64,000 nt of DNA from Rhabdothermincola salaria (GCF_021246445.1 NZ_JAJQXW010000001.1:1506168-1570167), one strand, 5' to 3'; shown: positions 36,775-44,537, counted from the stretch's first letter. Notes: a model not told the origin generated them from the letters alone. Translations and numbers: made by a program.

Positions 36775-38448
36775 ATGACCACCGACGACGTCGCCGCGAC
36801 GACCACTGCGGACCTGCTCTTGCAGCGCGCCGACGAGGACCGGCCCGGCCTGCTGTTCGAGGACGAGCACTACACCTGGGCGGAGGTGGTCGGCGAGGGC
36901 GCCCGTCGGGCGGCGATCGCTCTCGAGGTGCGCACCGATGGCCCGTTCCACGTGGGCGTGCTGCTCGACAACACACCCGAGTACCTGTTCTGGATCGTGG
37001 CCGGCGGCCTGTCCGGCGCGGCCGTCGTCGGCATCAACTCCACCCGCCGCGGCGCCGAGCTGGCCCACGACGTCGACCACACCGACTGCCAGATGATCGT
37101 GACCGACCGCGACCACCTGGAGCTGCTCGACGGGCTCGACCTGGGGCTGCCACCCGAACGGGTCTGGCTGGTCGACTCACCCGAGTACGCCGCCCTGCTC
37201 GAGCGCCACGGCGACGCCGAGCCCGAGCAGGTCCTCCAACCGATCGACCCACAGCAGCCGCTCCTGTTGTTGTTCACCTCGGGCTCGACCGGTGCCCCCA
37301 AGGCGGTGGTCTGCACCCAGGGCCGCTTCGCCGCCATCGCCGGCCGGACGCCGGGCATGTTCGGCATCACCGCCGAGGAGAGCGTCTGCTACAACGCCAT
37401 GCCCATGTTCCACGGCAACGCCCTCATGGCCAGCTGGGCCATGTGCCTCGGCACGGGCGCGCCGTGGGCCCTGCGCCGCAAGTTCTCGGCGTCGGGGTTC
37501 CTGCCCGACGTCCGCCGGTTCGGGGCGACCTACATCAACTACGTCGGGCGTGCGCTCGCCTACGTGCTGGCCACGCCCGAGCGGCCCGACGACGCCGACA
37601 ACCCCTTGCAACTGGCCTTCGGAACCGAGGCCACCGACCGCGACATGGACGAGTTCAGCCGCCGGTTCGGCTGTGCGTTCTTCGAGAGCTACGGCTCCAG
37701 TGAGGGGCCCATCTCCATCATCAAGGTGCCGGGCACGCCGCGGCACTCCCTCGGCCGCCCCCAGGAGGGCGACGTCGCAGTCGTCGACCCCACGACCCTC
37801 GAGGAGTGCCCTCCCGCCCGGTTCGGGCCGAAGGGCGAGCTGGTGAACCACGAGGCCATCGGCGAGATCGTCCGGCGCGACGGCGAGGTCACCTTCGAGG
37901 GCTACTACAACAACCCCGAGGCGTCGGCCGAGCGGCTGCGCAACGGTTGGTACTGGAGCGGTGACCTCGGCTACCGCGACGAGGACGGCTGGTTCTACTT
38001 CGCCGGCCGGGGCGCCGACTGGTTGCGCGTCGACAGCGAGAACTTCGCCACCACCCCCATCGAGCGCATCATCGCCCGCTTCCCCGGCGTGCTCGTCAAC
38101 GCCGTGTACCCGGTGCCCGACAGCCGCACCGGCGACCAGGTGATGGCGGCCATCGAGCTGGTGCCCGGCACGGAGTTCTCCGCCGAGGCGTTCGAGGCCT
38201 TCCTCACCGCCCAGGAGGACCTCGGCACCAAGTGGGCGCCGCGCTACGTGCGCGTCACCGACCGGATGCCGCTCACCGGCTCGAACAAGCTCGACAAGAA
38301 GCCCCTGCGCGCCCTGCGTTGGGACGGCCCCGGGACCGTGTGGTGGCGCCCCGCCCCGGGCGACCGGCTCCGGGAGATGACCGACGACGAGCGGGCCGCG
38401 CTCCGCGTCGAGTTCGCCGAGTTCGGCCGCGAGCACCTCCTGACGTGA
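36775..38448 (+). CDS. acyl-CoA synthetase, FadD17-like
   Basis: This 557-residue adenylate-forming ligase has the P-loop LLLFTSGSTGAPKAVVCTQG (about 163), an A4-type YNAMPMFHGNA, A5 FFESYGSSEGP, A7 YWSGDLGYRDEDGWFYFAGR and the C-terminal lysine in SNKLDKKPLRALRW. GVLLDNTPEYLFWIVAGG and VVGINSTRRGAELAHDVDH recall FadD17, which activates shortened steroid side-chain acids. GAGGGGG precedes the ATG. It overlaps the TetR gene at its end, so it belongs to the steroid operon. Confidence 0.85.
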   Translation: MTTDDVAATTTADLLLQRADEDRPGLLFEDEHYTWAEVVGEGARRAAIALEVRTDGPFHVGVLLDNTPEYLFWIVAGGLSGAAVVGINSTRRGAELAHDVDHTDCQMIVTDRDHLELLDGLDLGLPPERVWLVDSPEYAALLERHGDAEPEQVLQPIDPQQPLLLLFTSGSTGAPKAVVCTQGRFAAIAGRTPGMFGITAEESVCYNAMPMFHGNALMASWAMCLGTGAPWALRRKFSASGFLPDVRRFGATYINYVGRALAYVLATPERPDDADNPLQLAFGTEATDRDMDEFSRRFGCAFFESYGSSEGPISIIKVPGTPRHSLGRPQEGDVAVVDPTTLEECPPARFGPKGELVNHEAIGEIVRRDGEVTFEGYYNNPEASAERLRNGWYWSGDLGYRDEDGWFYFAGRGADWLRVDSENFATTPIERIIARFPGVLVNAVYPVPDSRTGDQVMAAIELVPGTEFSAEAFEAFLTAQEDLGTKWAPRYVRVTDRMPLTGSNKLDKKPLRALRWDGPGTVWWRPAPGDRLREMTDDERAALRVEFAEFGREHLLT

Positions 38449-39026
38449 CCACGACGACCGAGCCGTCCGGGCCCCGCCGGCTGTCGCGCACGCAGGCCGC
38501 CACCCGGGGCCGCATCCTCGACGCCGCCGTCGCCCTGGCGACCGCACACGGCTACGACGGGTTCGGCATGCGGGAGCTGGCCGCCGCCGCCGGAGTCTCC
38601 CCCGCCACGCTCTACCAGTACCACCGGTCCAAGGACGCCGTGCTGGTGGACGCCCTCGTCGAGTCCGGGCTGCGCACCTCCGAGGCCGTGGGGCGACGTC
38701 GGCCGGCCGACGACCGCCCCCTCGACGTGCGCATCGTGGCCGCCTTCGCCAAGGTCGTGCGGACCTACGAACGGGTGCCGCTGCTGTACCAGGCCATGTT
38801 CCGGGCCTACCTCGCCGGCGGGGCCACCCCGCCCGGCGAGGAATCGCCGTGGTCGGGGCGGTCGTGGCTCGACCAGGCCGTGGGCGACGACGTGGCCGAC
38901 CGCGAGGTCCTCGTCGAGCTCCTCGAGCACCAGGTGCTGGCGTCGCTGGTGTCGCTCATCACCGGTACCGCCCCTCGCGAGGTCATGGCCCGCTTCGAGC
39001 GGGCGGTCGTCCACCTGTGCCCGTGA
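38445..39026 (+). CDS. TetR-family regulator of the steroid operon
   Basis: This 193-residue regulator has an N-terminal helix-turn-helix (about 22-68, GFGMRELAAAAGVSPATLYQYHRSKDAVL) and a helical ligand domain. The GTG start overlaps the ligase stop (GTGA), making it the last gene of the operon. It is analogous in position and type to KstR/KstR2, which sense steroid-CoA intermediates. The palindromes at 31677-31749 are its likely sites. Ligand identity is inference. Confidence 0.85.
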   Translation: MTTTTEPSGPRRLSRTQAATRGRILDAAVALATAHGYDGFGMRELAAAAGVSPATLYQYHRSKDAVLVDALVESGLRTSEAVGRRRPADDRPLDVRIVAAFAKVVRTYERVPLLYQAMFRAYLAGGATPPGEESPWSGRSWLDQAVGDDVADREVLVELLEHQVLASLVSLITGTAPREVMARFERAVVHLCP

Positions 39027-39144
39027 GCGGGGTGCAGATCGGCTCCCCGGGCCCGGCGCCCGACCCTGGTCCACCCGTATCGGTGCGGGCCCGACGAGCG
39101 ATGTAGGGCCCTGAGAGGGACCCGCGCCACCGACCGGCGACGCG

Positions 39145-39235
39145 AGTGCGTCTCGACCGACAAGGGCGACCGCACCGGCAACGGGGCGGGAGCAACGCCA
39201 CCGGACCCTCTGGGCCCTGGTGGCTGCCGAAGCCG
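39145..39235 (+). ncRNA. structured leader RNA, copy 1 (c-di-GMP-I/GEMM-like riboswitch candidate)
   Basis: This leader lies 24-110 bases before the ATG at 39259. It shares GTCTCGA, AAGGGCGACCGCACCGG and GGGAGCAACGCC with a second leader at 41441. A helix CCG-CA-CCG (39170-39177) pairs with CGG-GG-CGG (39182-39189) under a GCAA tetraloop. The flanking GGC and GCC can pair around internal loops, and a third stem has CCC/GGG (39206-39214). The layout GGC-nACC-[GNRA hairpin]-GGGA-GCAA-GCC matches the core of c-di-GMP-I riboswitches. I cannot score the model here, so class is tentative while the conserved structure is clear. Confidence 0.6.
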
Positions 39236-39258
39236 ACGATCCCGGGAGGGACCCCACG

Positions 39259-39810
39259 ATGCTCGCTGATCTGCTCACCCACCTCCGTGTGCCGACGAAG
39301 GTGGTGGCGGCCGCGGTGGCCGTCGCCGTCGCCGTCGGCGGGGTGGGCGTCGCCGCCGCGGTGACCTCGGCCGATGACGACGATCCCGCGACCGAGGCCA
39401 CCGAATCGTCGACCACGCTCGACAGCACCACCACCACCGACACCACCGCCTCGACCACGTCGACCACGATCGAGGACGAGGAGGCGACGCTCGAGTCCGA
39501 CGCCGCCGAGGGCCCCGGGGACGAGACTCCGGAGCTGTCCGAGAAGCAGGGCCCACCGGAGGGGAAGGGCCCACCCGAGGGGACCTTCGGTGCCCGGGTC
39601 AGCGCCGATGCCCGCGACGGCGGCGTCGACGGACCCACCATCGCCGCCGAGGCCCGGGCTCGCGCCGCCGAACGCAAGGCCGACCGGGAGAAGGGCCCCG
39701 AGGCACCCGAGGCCGACGACGAGGGCGACCAGAGGGGTGGAGGTCGCCCCGACGGCGCCGGCCCGCCACCATGGGCCGGTCAGCCGGGCGGGCGCCCCGG
39801 CGGCGACTGA
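39259..39810 (+). CDS. single-pass exported protein with FGARVSADA motif (copy 1)
   Basis: This 183-residue protein has one N-terminal membrane helix (VVAAAVAVAVAVGGVGVAAAV, about 15-34). A Thr/Ser/Asp-rich stretch resembling an O-glycosylated spacer follows, then a block FGARVSADARDGGVDG plus TIAAEARARAAE, and a Gly/Pro-rich tail. The block recurs in the protein at 41558. GGAGGG precedes the ATG and the candidate riboswitch lies upstream. Function is unknown; surface or cell-envelope location is likely. Confidence 0.75.
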   Translation: MLADLLTHLRVPTKVVAAAVAVAVAVGGVGVAAAVTSADDDDPATEATESSTTLDSTTTTDTTASTTSTTIEDEEATLESDAAEGPGDETPELSEKQGPPEGKGPPEGTFGARVSADARDGGVDGPTIAAEARARAAERKADREKGPEAPEADDEGDQRGGGRPDGAGPPPWAGQPGGRPGGD

Positions 39811-39917
39811 CCCGCCCCGAGTCCCGACATCCGGCTCCTTCGACCGAAGCTGCGGGAGCACGCACCACGGCGGGGACCCCCGGGATCGAACGATGACGGG
39901 CGAACCAGCCTCGGGCC

Positions 39918-39944
39918 GTACCCCTCGACCGCACCGGCGGCGTT
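39918..39944 (+). promoter_or_regulatory. ECF-type promoter candidate before the sigma-factor gene
   Basis: GTACCCC (39918-39924) is followed after 16 bases by CGTT (39941-39944), 14 bases before the ATG. The same GGCC-GTACCCC, 15-16 bp spacer, GGCGTT, CCCGAGA layout precedes the gene at 40620. CGTT is a usual ECF -10 core, so autoregulation is likely. Confidence 0.55.
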
Positions 39945-39958
39945 GACAGACCCGAGAC

Positions 39959-40573
39959 ATGGGGAGCCCCGAGATTCCGACGGCCGATTCCACCCCTCGG
40001 CGAGCGCTGCGCCTCGGCGCCGCGTTCCCGGAGGTGTTCGACGCAGCCCGCGCCAACGCGCCCTGGGCCTACCAGCGCCTGTTCGACGCGTTCGGCCCCC
40101 TCGTCGCCGGGTACCTGAGGGGCCAGGGAGCCGAGGACCCGGACTCCATGGCGAACGACGTCTTCCTGCGAGCGTTCACCAACCTGGCGACGTTCCACGG
40201 CGACGAAGGCCACTTTCGGTCGTGGTTGTTCACGATCGCACACCACCGACTCGTGGACGACCGTCGGCGCCGATCGCGCCGTCCAGATGTCGTCGACCGT
40301 CCCATCCCGGACCAGCGGGCCACGACCGACACCACCGAGGCGGTCATCGGTCAGCGGTTGGGCGACGAGCGCGTGGCGTCGCTGCTGTCGCGCCTCTCGC
40401 CTGACCAGCGCGACGTCCTCGTCCTGAGGATCGTCGGCGACCTGACCGTCGAGGAGGTGGCGGTGGCCGTCCGCAAGCGGCCCGGTGCAGTGAAGGCCCT
40501 GCAACGCCGCGGTCTCGCCGCGTTGCGACGGATCCTCGAGGCGGAAGACGGGGGTGCCGAGCAGGATTCGTGA
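39959..40573 (+). CDS. ECF-family RNA polymerase sigma factor
   Basis: This 204-residue protein has sigma region 2 (about 33-105, AYQRLFDAFGPLVAGYL, ANDVFLRAFTNLATF, FRSWLFTIAHHRLVDD) and region 4 (about 138-192, LSRLSPDQRDVLVLRIVGDL, VEEVAVAVRKRPGAVKALQR). It would direct polymerase to a small regulon. The ATG follows a CGTT -10 candidate by 14 bases. The next gene encodes a membrane protein with a short cytoplasmic N-terminus, a probable partner or anti-sigma factor, under an almost identical promoter. Confidence 0.92.
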   Translation: MGSPEIPTADSTPRRALRLGAAFPEVFDAARANAPWAYQRLFDAFGPLVAGYLRGQGAEDPDSMANDVFLRAFTNLATFHGDEGHFRSWLFTIAHHRLVDDRRRRSRRPDVVDRPIPDQRATTDTTEAVIGQRLGDERVASLLSRLSPDQRDVLVLRIVGDLTVEEVAVAVRKRPGAVKALQRRGLAALRRILEAEDGGAEQDS

Positions 40574-40581
40574 GCCGGCCC

Positions 40582-40607
40582 GTACCCCTTCCGGCCCCCT
40601 CGGCGTT
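40582..40607 (+). promoter_or_regulatory. ECF-type promoter candidate before the membrane partner gene
   Basis: GTACCCC (40582-40588), a 15-base spacer and CGTT (40604-40607), 12 bases before the ATG at 40620. It repeats the arrangement before the sigma gene, including the CCCGAGA just upstream of the start. Confidence 0.55.
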
Positions 40608-40619
40608 CACTGCCCCGAG

Positions 40620-41402
40620 ATGAGCTTCCGACGACGAGCAGACGAGGTCGACGCCGTACTGGCCGGGACCGCCGACGAGCGTTTGACCGAGGCCGTCGCC
40701 GCCATTCGGACCTCTTTCGCCGATGCCGGTTCCCCGGCGCTGCCGGCCGGCCCGGAACTGGCCGACGTCCTCCTCTCGGGGATCGACACCCCAGCTGCTC
40801 CATCCCCGGCGCCGCTTCCCGGGCCGGGGTCGGAGACGGCGAAGAAGACGGGTACCACGGTCCGCAGCCACCGATCGCGCCGCCTGGTGGTGGCCGGCGT
40901 CCTGGCCGCGGCCCTCGCCACCGGGACCGGTCTCGCCGGGGCGCTGCCCGGACCCGTGCAGAGCGTGTTCGACCGGGCGAGTAGCGCAGTGGGCCTCGAT
41001 CGCACCCCTGCCCCGGAGCCCACGAAACCTGTGGTGCCCGGCGACGACGTGGTCGGCGACGACCCCGCCGAGGACCGGCCGTCGGTGCCATCGACCGAGG
41101 ACGCACCGGGAGCTCCGGTGCCCACCCCGCCCGGTGACGATCCCACGTCCCTGCCGCCGACCCCCGGCGTGCCGGCACCTCCGCCTCGCCCCGAGCCCAC
41201 GGTCCCGGTCGCACCACCCGTGGAACCACCAGGCCCACCGGATCGCACCCCTTCCACGCCGACACCGCCCACACCCGCTGCGCCGCCCGAACCCTCCCCA
41301 CCGCCCACGCCACCCGCAGCCCCCGAACCCCCTTCTCCCGACGCCGCCTCGACGCCGGGAGCCACCGAGCCCCCGTCGCCGACGAGGCCCGACCGACCCT
41401 GA
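40620..41402 (+). CDS. single-pass membrane protein with proline-rich exterior, putative anti-sigma partner
   Basis: This 260-residue protein has a cytoplasmic N-terminal region of about 85 residues (MSFRRRADEVDAVLAGTADE). One membrane helix (LVVAGVLAAALATGTGLAGAL, about 90-110) follows, then roughly 135 residues dominated by Pro, Thr, Ala and Glu that should lie outside the cell. Position directly after an ECF sigma gene suggests an anti-sigma or co-regulated envelope protein. I see no zinc-binding HxxxCxxC, so it is not a standard ZAS anti-sigma factor. The ATG at 40620 fits the promoter spacing; the frame is open 66 bases further up. Confidence 0.65.
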   Translation: MSFRRRADEVDAVLAGTADERLTEAVAAIRTSFADAGSPALPAGPELADVLLSGIDTPAAPSPAPLPGPGSETAKKTGTTVRSHRSRRLVVAGVLAAALATGTGLAGALPGPVQSVFDRASSAVGLDRTPAPEPTKPVVPGDDVVGDDPAEDRPSVPSTEDAPGAPVPTPPGDDPTSLPPTPGVPAPPPRPEPTVPVAPPVEPPGPPDRTPSTPTPPTPAAPPEPSPPPTPPAAPEPPSPDAASTPGATEPPSPTRPDRP

Positions 41403-41440
41403 TCTTCGGCGCCCCGGCGCCGATGACAACGAGACGGATG

Positions 41441-41530
41441 TCTCGAACGAAAAGGCGACCGCACCGGTGACGGTACGGGAGCAACGCCCTCGGATCTGTC
41501 GCTGACAGACCTCGGGGCTACCGAGGCGAA
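41441..41530 (+). ncRNA. structured leader RNA, copy 2 (c-di-GMP-I/GEMM-like riboswitch candidate)
   Basis: This is the second copy of the leader at 39145, 28 bases before the ATG at 41558. CCG-CA-CCG (41459-41466) pairs with CGG-TA-CGG (41471-41478) under a GTGA tetraloop. GGC (41454-41456) can pair with the GCC after GGGAGCAAC. The third stem is TCTGTC/GACAGA (41495-41500 with 41504-41509), where copy 1 has a different stem, CCC/GGG. The loop stays GNRA while sequence changes, which supports RNA structure rather than coding similarity. Confidence 0.6.
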
Positions 41531-41557
41531 CAACCACCATCCACGGAGGAAACGACC

Positions 41558-42133
41558 ATGATCACCGCAGCCCTCGCAGCACTGGGCATCTCGACCAAGG
41601 TGGCCGCCGCCGCGACCGCAGGCGTCATCGCCGTCGGAGGCCTCGGCGTCGCCGGCGCCGCCATCGTCGACCGTGCCCCTGAAGAGGTGCCCGTCGTCGA
41701 AGCAGGCGACGGCGCACCAGAAACGGTCCGCCAGGATGCCGACCGCCGCCAGGACGCCGAGGCACCCGTCGACCCGACCGAGGAGGTTGCCGACGCGGCC
41801 GTCGAGCCGGTCGCCGAGGGCGACACCGAGGGCGATGGTCCGCCCGAGGACAGCTTCGGCGCCCGCGTGAGCGCCGATGCCCAGGAAGGCGGCGTCGACG
41901 GCCTCGACATCGCCGCCGAGGCACAGGCCAACGCCGCCGCTCGGGCCGAGGCACGGCAGGGTCCGCCAGCCGACCTCCCGGTCCCCCCGGCCGACGTCCC
42001 GGGCCCCCCGGCCGACGTCCCGGGCCCCCCGGCCGACATCCCGGTGCCCCCGGTGCCCCCGGTGCCCACCGACAACCTGCCGGAGACCCCGGCCGGCCCG
42101 CCGGCCGAGACGGGTCGACCCGCCCCGCGCTGA
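41558..42133 (+). CDS. single-pass exported protein with FGARVSADA motif (copy 2)
   Basis: This 191-residue paralogue of the protein at 39259 has a similar start (STKVAAAATAGVIAVGGLGVAG helix, about 12-33), an acidic spacer, the block FGARVSADAQEGGVDG with DIAAEAQANAAARAE, and a C-terminal PPADxPxP repeat. GGAGGAAA precedes the ATG. It shares the leader RNA with its paralogue, so the two should respond to the same signal. Function is unknown; the repeat suggests an extended wall-spanning segment. Confidence 0.75.
   Translation: MITAALAALGISTKVAAAATAGVIAVGGLGVAGAAIVDRAPEEVPVVEAGDGAPETVRQDADRRQDAEAPVDPTEEVADAAVEPVAEGDTEGDGPPEDSFGARVSADAQEGGVDGLDIAAEAQANAAARAEARQGPPADLPVPPADVPGPPADVPGPPADIPVPPVPPVPTDNLPETPAGPPAETGRPAPR
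41966..42049 (+). repeat. four 21-bp tandem repeats encoding PPADxPxP
   Basis: Four in-frame 21-bp units begin at 41966, 41987, 42008 and 42029. Each starts CC(G/A)GCCGAC and contains TCCCGG. Units 2 and 3 are identical. They encode the Pro-rich heptads at the C-terminus of the exported protein. Confidence 0.85.
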
Positions 42134-42167
42134 TCCCGCGACGACACCACGATCATCATCAGTTTCG

Positions 42168-42195
42168 ACAGGAGGCCCCGGAAGGGGCCTCCTGT
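42168..42195. terminator. bidirectional hairpin terminator
   Basis: ACAGGAGGCCCC (42168-42179) pairs perfectly with GGGGCCTCCTGT (42184-42195) around a GGAA loop. It lies between the convergent exported-protein and TIM44-like genes. There is no T tract, which is common in very G+C-rich genomes. Confidence 0.8.
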
Positions 42196-42196
42196 C

Positions 42197-43174
42197 CTAT
42201 CTCGGCAGGGTGGCCTGGCCGTACTGCCAGCTCGGCAGCTGTTCGATGCGACTCAGCACCCAGTCGTACTCGCCGGACATGACGGCCACCTTGCAGTAGC
42301 TGCACACGCCGGCGATGTCGAGGTCGAGCGGGGCCCCGCAGTTGGGGCACCGGTCGTCGAGGGTGCCGCCCTCGGGCTTGGTGACCGCCTTCGACGAGCG
42401 CTGGAAGGCCCAGTCCTCGGTCCACGGCTCGACGTTGCGTGACCCGCGCACGACCTTGCCCGGGCTGCCGTCGTCCTTGAGCTCCACGTCGTAGTCGGCG
42501 CAGCTGGCGAAGAACCGCACCGTGATGGTGTCGAAGTGCTCGTCGCTGTTGGCGGACACCAGATAGGTGTTCTGGATGGCCAGGTTGTCGAGCATGTTGC
42601 GGCGGTTGGCGGTGAGGTACTGCTCGATCTGGAAGCGGTGCTGCTGCCAGATCTGCTCGGCCATCACCCGGCGCGACAGGTCGGGCTTGCGCTCGCTCCA
42701 GGCCTGCTGGATGGCGAAGAACGCCTTGTTGACCTCGTTGACGAACAGGTTGGGGTCGAAGGCCGGGTCGTGGGCCTGGATCTGGGCGATGCCGGCCTCG
42801 AGGTCGGCCCGGGTGGTGGCGTGCTGGCGCGACGCGTCGGTGCCGGCCAGGTAGGCGCCGCTGGTGGTGGTGGCGGGCTGGGTGGGCATGCCGCCGCGGC
42901 CCCGGTGAGCGGCGATGAACACCGACCAGATGATGAAGGCGGTGAAGCCGCCGCCGAAGAGCAGGAAGAACAACAACCCGCCCCCTGCCGCACCGACGCC
43001 CGACCCGCTGGAGAAGCCACCACCGGAGAAGCCACCGCCACCGGAGAAGCCGCCACCGCCGGAGAAGCCACCGCCGCCGGAGAAGCCACCACCGGTGCCC
43101 CCACCGGCGCGGAACCACAGCGACGGCAGGTCGACCATGGCCAGGCGCGTCAGATCGAGGAGCGGTGCGAGCAC
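42197..43174 (-). CDS. TIM44-like domain membrane protein with glycine-rich repeats and zinc ribbon
   Basis: This protein has about 325 residues. After an N-terminal segment comes a GGGFSGGGGFSGG repeat region (about 23-60), one membrane helix (LLFFLLFGGGFTAFIIWSVFI), then a TIM44-like/MBA1-type domain (about 115-270, FVNEVNKAFFAIQQAWSERK, RRNMLDNLAIQNTYLV). A C-terminal zinc ribbon (RCPNCGAPLDLD followed by VCSYCKV) ends it. It lies 7 bases after the SPFH protein gene, so they form an operon. The exact start (GTG 43174 or ATG 43138) is uncertain. The role may be membrane protein handling, but this is inference. Confidence 0.75.
   Translation of the reverse strand: MLAPLLDLTRLAMVDLPSLWFRAGGGTGGGFSGGGGFSGGGGFSGGGGFSGGGFSSGSGVGAAGGGLLFFLLFGGGFTAFIIWSVFIAAHRGRGGMPTQPATTTSGAYLAGTDASRQHATTRADLEAGIAQIQAHDPAFDPNLFVNEVNKAFFAIQQAWSERKPDLSRRVMAEQIWQQHRFQIEQYLTANRRNMLDNLAIQNTYLVSANSDEHFDTITVRFFASCADYDVELKDDGSPGKVVRGSRNVEPWTEDWAFQRSSKAVTKPEGGTLDDRCPNCGAPLDLDIAGVCSYCKVAVMSGEYDWVLSRIEQLPSWQYGQATLPR
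43010..43095. repeat. imperfect 15-18-bp tandem repeats encoding GGGFSGG
   Basis: Five copies of GGAGAAGCC(A/G)CC separated by 3-9 bases lie within the TIM44-like gene. On the coding strand they give Gly-rich FSGG units. Confidence 0.8.
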
Positions 43175-43181
43175 GAGGTGG

Positions 43182-44396
43182 TCAGCCCTCTCCGTCGGTG
43201 TCGTCGGTCTCGGACCCGTCGCCCTCGGGAGCGGTGGTGTCCGTCGTCGGTTCCGCCCCGGCGGATGCCTCGGCGGGCGAGTCGCCTCCCGGCTCGGCCA
43301 CCGCGGTCCCGCAGTGGGCGCAGAACTTGGCGCCGGCGACGAGCTCGTTGCCGCACTCGGCGCAGAACCGGGCCTGGGCCACGGGTGTGCCGCACTGGGC
43401 GCAGAACTTCGCACCCGGCGGGGTGGCCGCCCCGCACCCGGTGCAGGCGGGCCCCGCGGCGGACGCGGCGCCACCGGCGCCGGCTCCCTGGGCGGCGAAG
43501 CCCTCGCCACCGCCGGCGAAGCCCGGAGCCGCCGGCGGCATGGGTCCCTGCCCGGGCTGGTTCATCTGGTTGGCCATGCCCATGCCCACCCCCAGGAAGG
43601 CGGCACCGGTGCCGGCCCCGCCGCCCTTGGCCATGCCCTCGCCGGCGCCGAGGAGCGCTTCGCCCTGGGCGTACTGCTGGAAGCCACCGGCCAGGCGGCT
43701 GTAGGCGGTGTCCTTGGCCAGCTTCTTGAGGGTGGCCTGGTCCTCGGCGGAGAGGTTGAGATCGAAGTTGCCCATGCGGGCGACGGCCAGGCCGTAGTCA
43801 GCGATCTGTTCGTTGGTGGCCGCGATGACAGCCTGCTCGATCTCGGGGGTGTAGGCCGAGAGCCCGAGCACCGGCCAGTTGTGCCCCACGATCTGGCGGG
43901 TGACCTCGGTGCGCATCACCTTGACCATCTGCTGCTCGACCCAGTCGGTGATGTGGTCGTTGTCGGGCACGTCGATGGTGCCGACCAGGTTGAGCACCAG
44001 CTTGGCGGGGTCGGTGACCCGGAAGCTGTACTCACCGAACACCCCGAGCGTGACGATGTTGCCGGTCTGGGGGTCCTGGACGTCGTCGATGCGGCCGCCG
44101 AAGCGCTCGCTCGTGTACTCGCGGGTGCCCACGAAGAAGAGCTCGGCCCGGTAGGCGTTGCCGTCGGTGGCCCAGTCGATGACCGCACCGAGACCCATGA
44201 TCTCGTCGGCCTCGACCCGGTGCTGGCCCGGCCCGAGCGTCCCGACGACCTCGCCCTTGTTCACGAAGAGGGCCAGCATGTCGGGCTCGACGATCAGGCG
44301 GCTGCCCTTGCGCAGGTTGATGTCAGGCCACTTGAAGAGGACCTGATCCTTCTTGTCGTCGGGGACGGCGATGAAGACCCGGCCGAGTATCGCCAC
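43182..44396 (-). CDS. SPFH-domain protein with C-terminal zinc ribbons (YdjI/virion-core-like)
   Basis: This 404-residue protein has an SPFH/band-7-like domain (about 10-245, with LFKWPDINLRKGSRLIVEPD, GTLGPGQHRVEADEI, MRTEVTRQIVGHNWPVLGLS). A Gly/Met-rich linker follows (GVGMGMANQMNQPGQGPMPP), then three to four CxxC pairs forming zinc ribbons (PACTGCGAA, KFCAQCGT, RFCAECGNE, KFCAHCGT) and an acidic tail. Relatives such as Bacillus YdjI bind membrane complexes. GAGGTG lies 6 bases before the GTG chosen. It is upstream of, and nearly abuts, the TIM44-like gene. Confidence 0.82.
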   Translation of the reverse strand: MAILGRVFIAVPDDKKDQVLFKWPDINLRKGSRLIVEPDMLALFVNKGEVVGTLGPGQHRVEADEIMGLGAVIDWATDGNAYRAELFFVGTREYTSERFGGRIDDVQDPQTGNIVTLGVFGEYSFRVTDPAKLVLNLVGTIDVPDNDHITDWVEQQMVKVMRTEVTRQIVGHNWPVLGLSAYTPEIEQAVIAATNEQIADYGLAVARMGNFDLNLSAEDQATLKKLAKDTAYSRLAGGFQQYAQGEALLGAGEGMAKGGGAGTGAAFLGVGMGMANQMNQPGQGPMPPAAPGFAGGGEGFAAQGAGAGGAASAAGPACTGCGAATPPGAKFCAQCGTPVAQARFCAECGNELVAGAKFCAHCGTAVAEPGGDSPAEASAGAEPTTDTTAPEGDGSETDDTDGEG

Positions 44397-44531
44397 AGAC
44401 ACCACCTCACAGGAACGACACGCCCGGACGGGCGGGTCCGGTGCCCAGGGTACTTCCCGACCCCACCCACCCGCGGGTGCTTCGCCGAGAGCCTCCGTCG
44501 GGGTGACCTCGGAGTCCCCGGAGGGCCCCGG

Positions 44532-44537
44532 TAGATT
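44532..44537 (+). promoter_or_regulatory. -10 hexamer of leaderless amidohydrolase transcript
   Basis: TAGATT lies seven bases before the GTG at 44545, with no ribosome-binding site between. Confidence 0.55.

Noticed and set aside
39944-39949. TTGACA as a housekeeping -35 for the sigma gene
   Set aside because: It lies only about ten bases before the ATG, so transcription would begin inside the gene; the CGTT-based ECF pattern repeated at 40582 fits better.
41966-43095. Possible CRISPR array or satellite
   Set aside because: The repeats are in frame, short, without unique spacers, and encode Pro-rich and Gly-rich protein segments.
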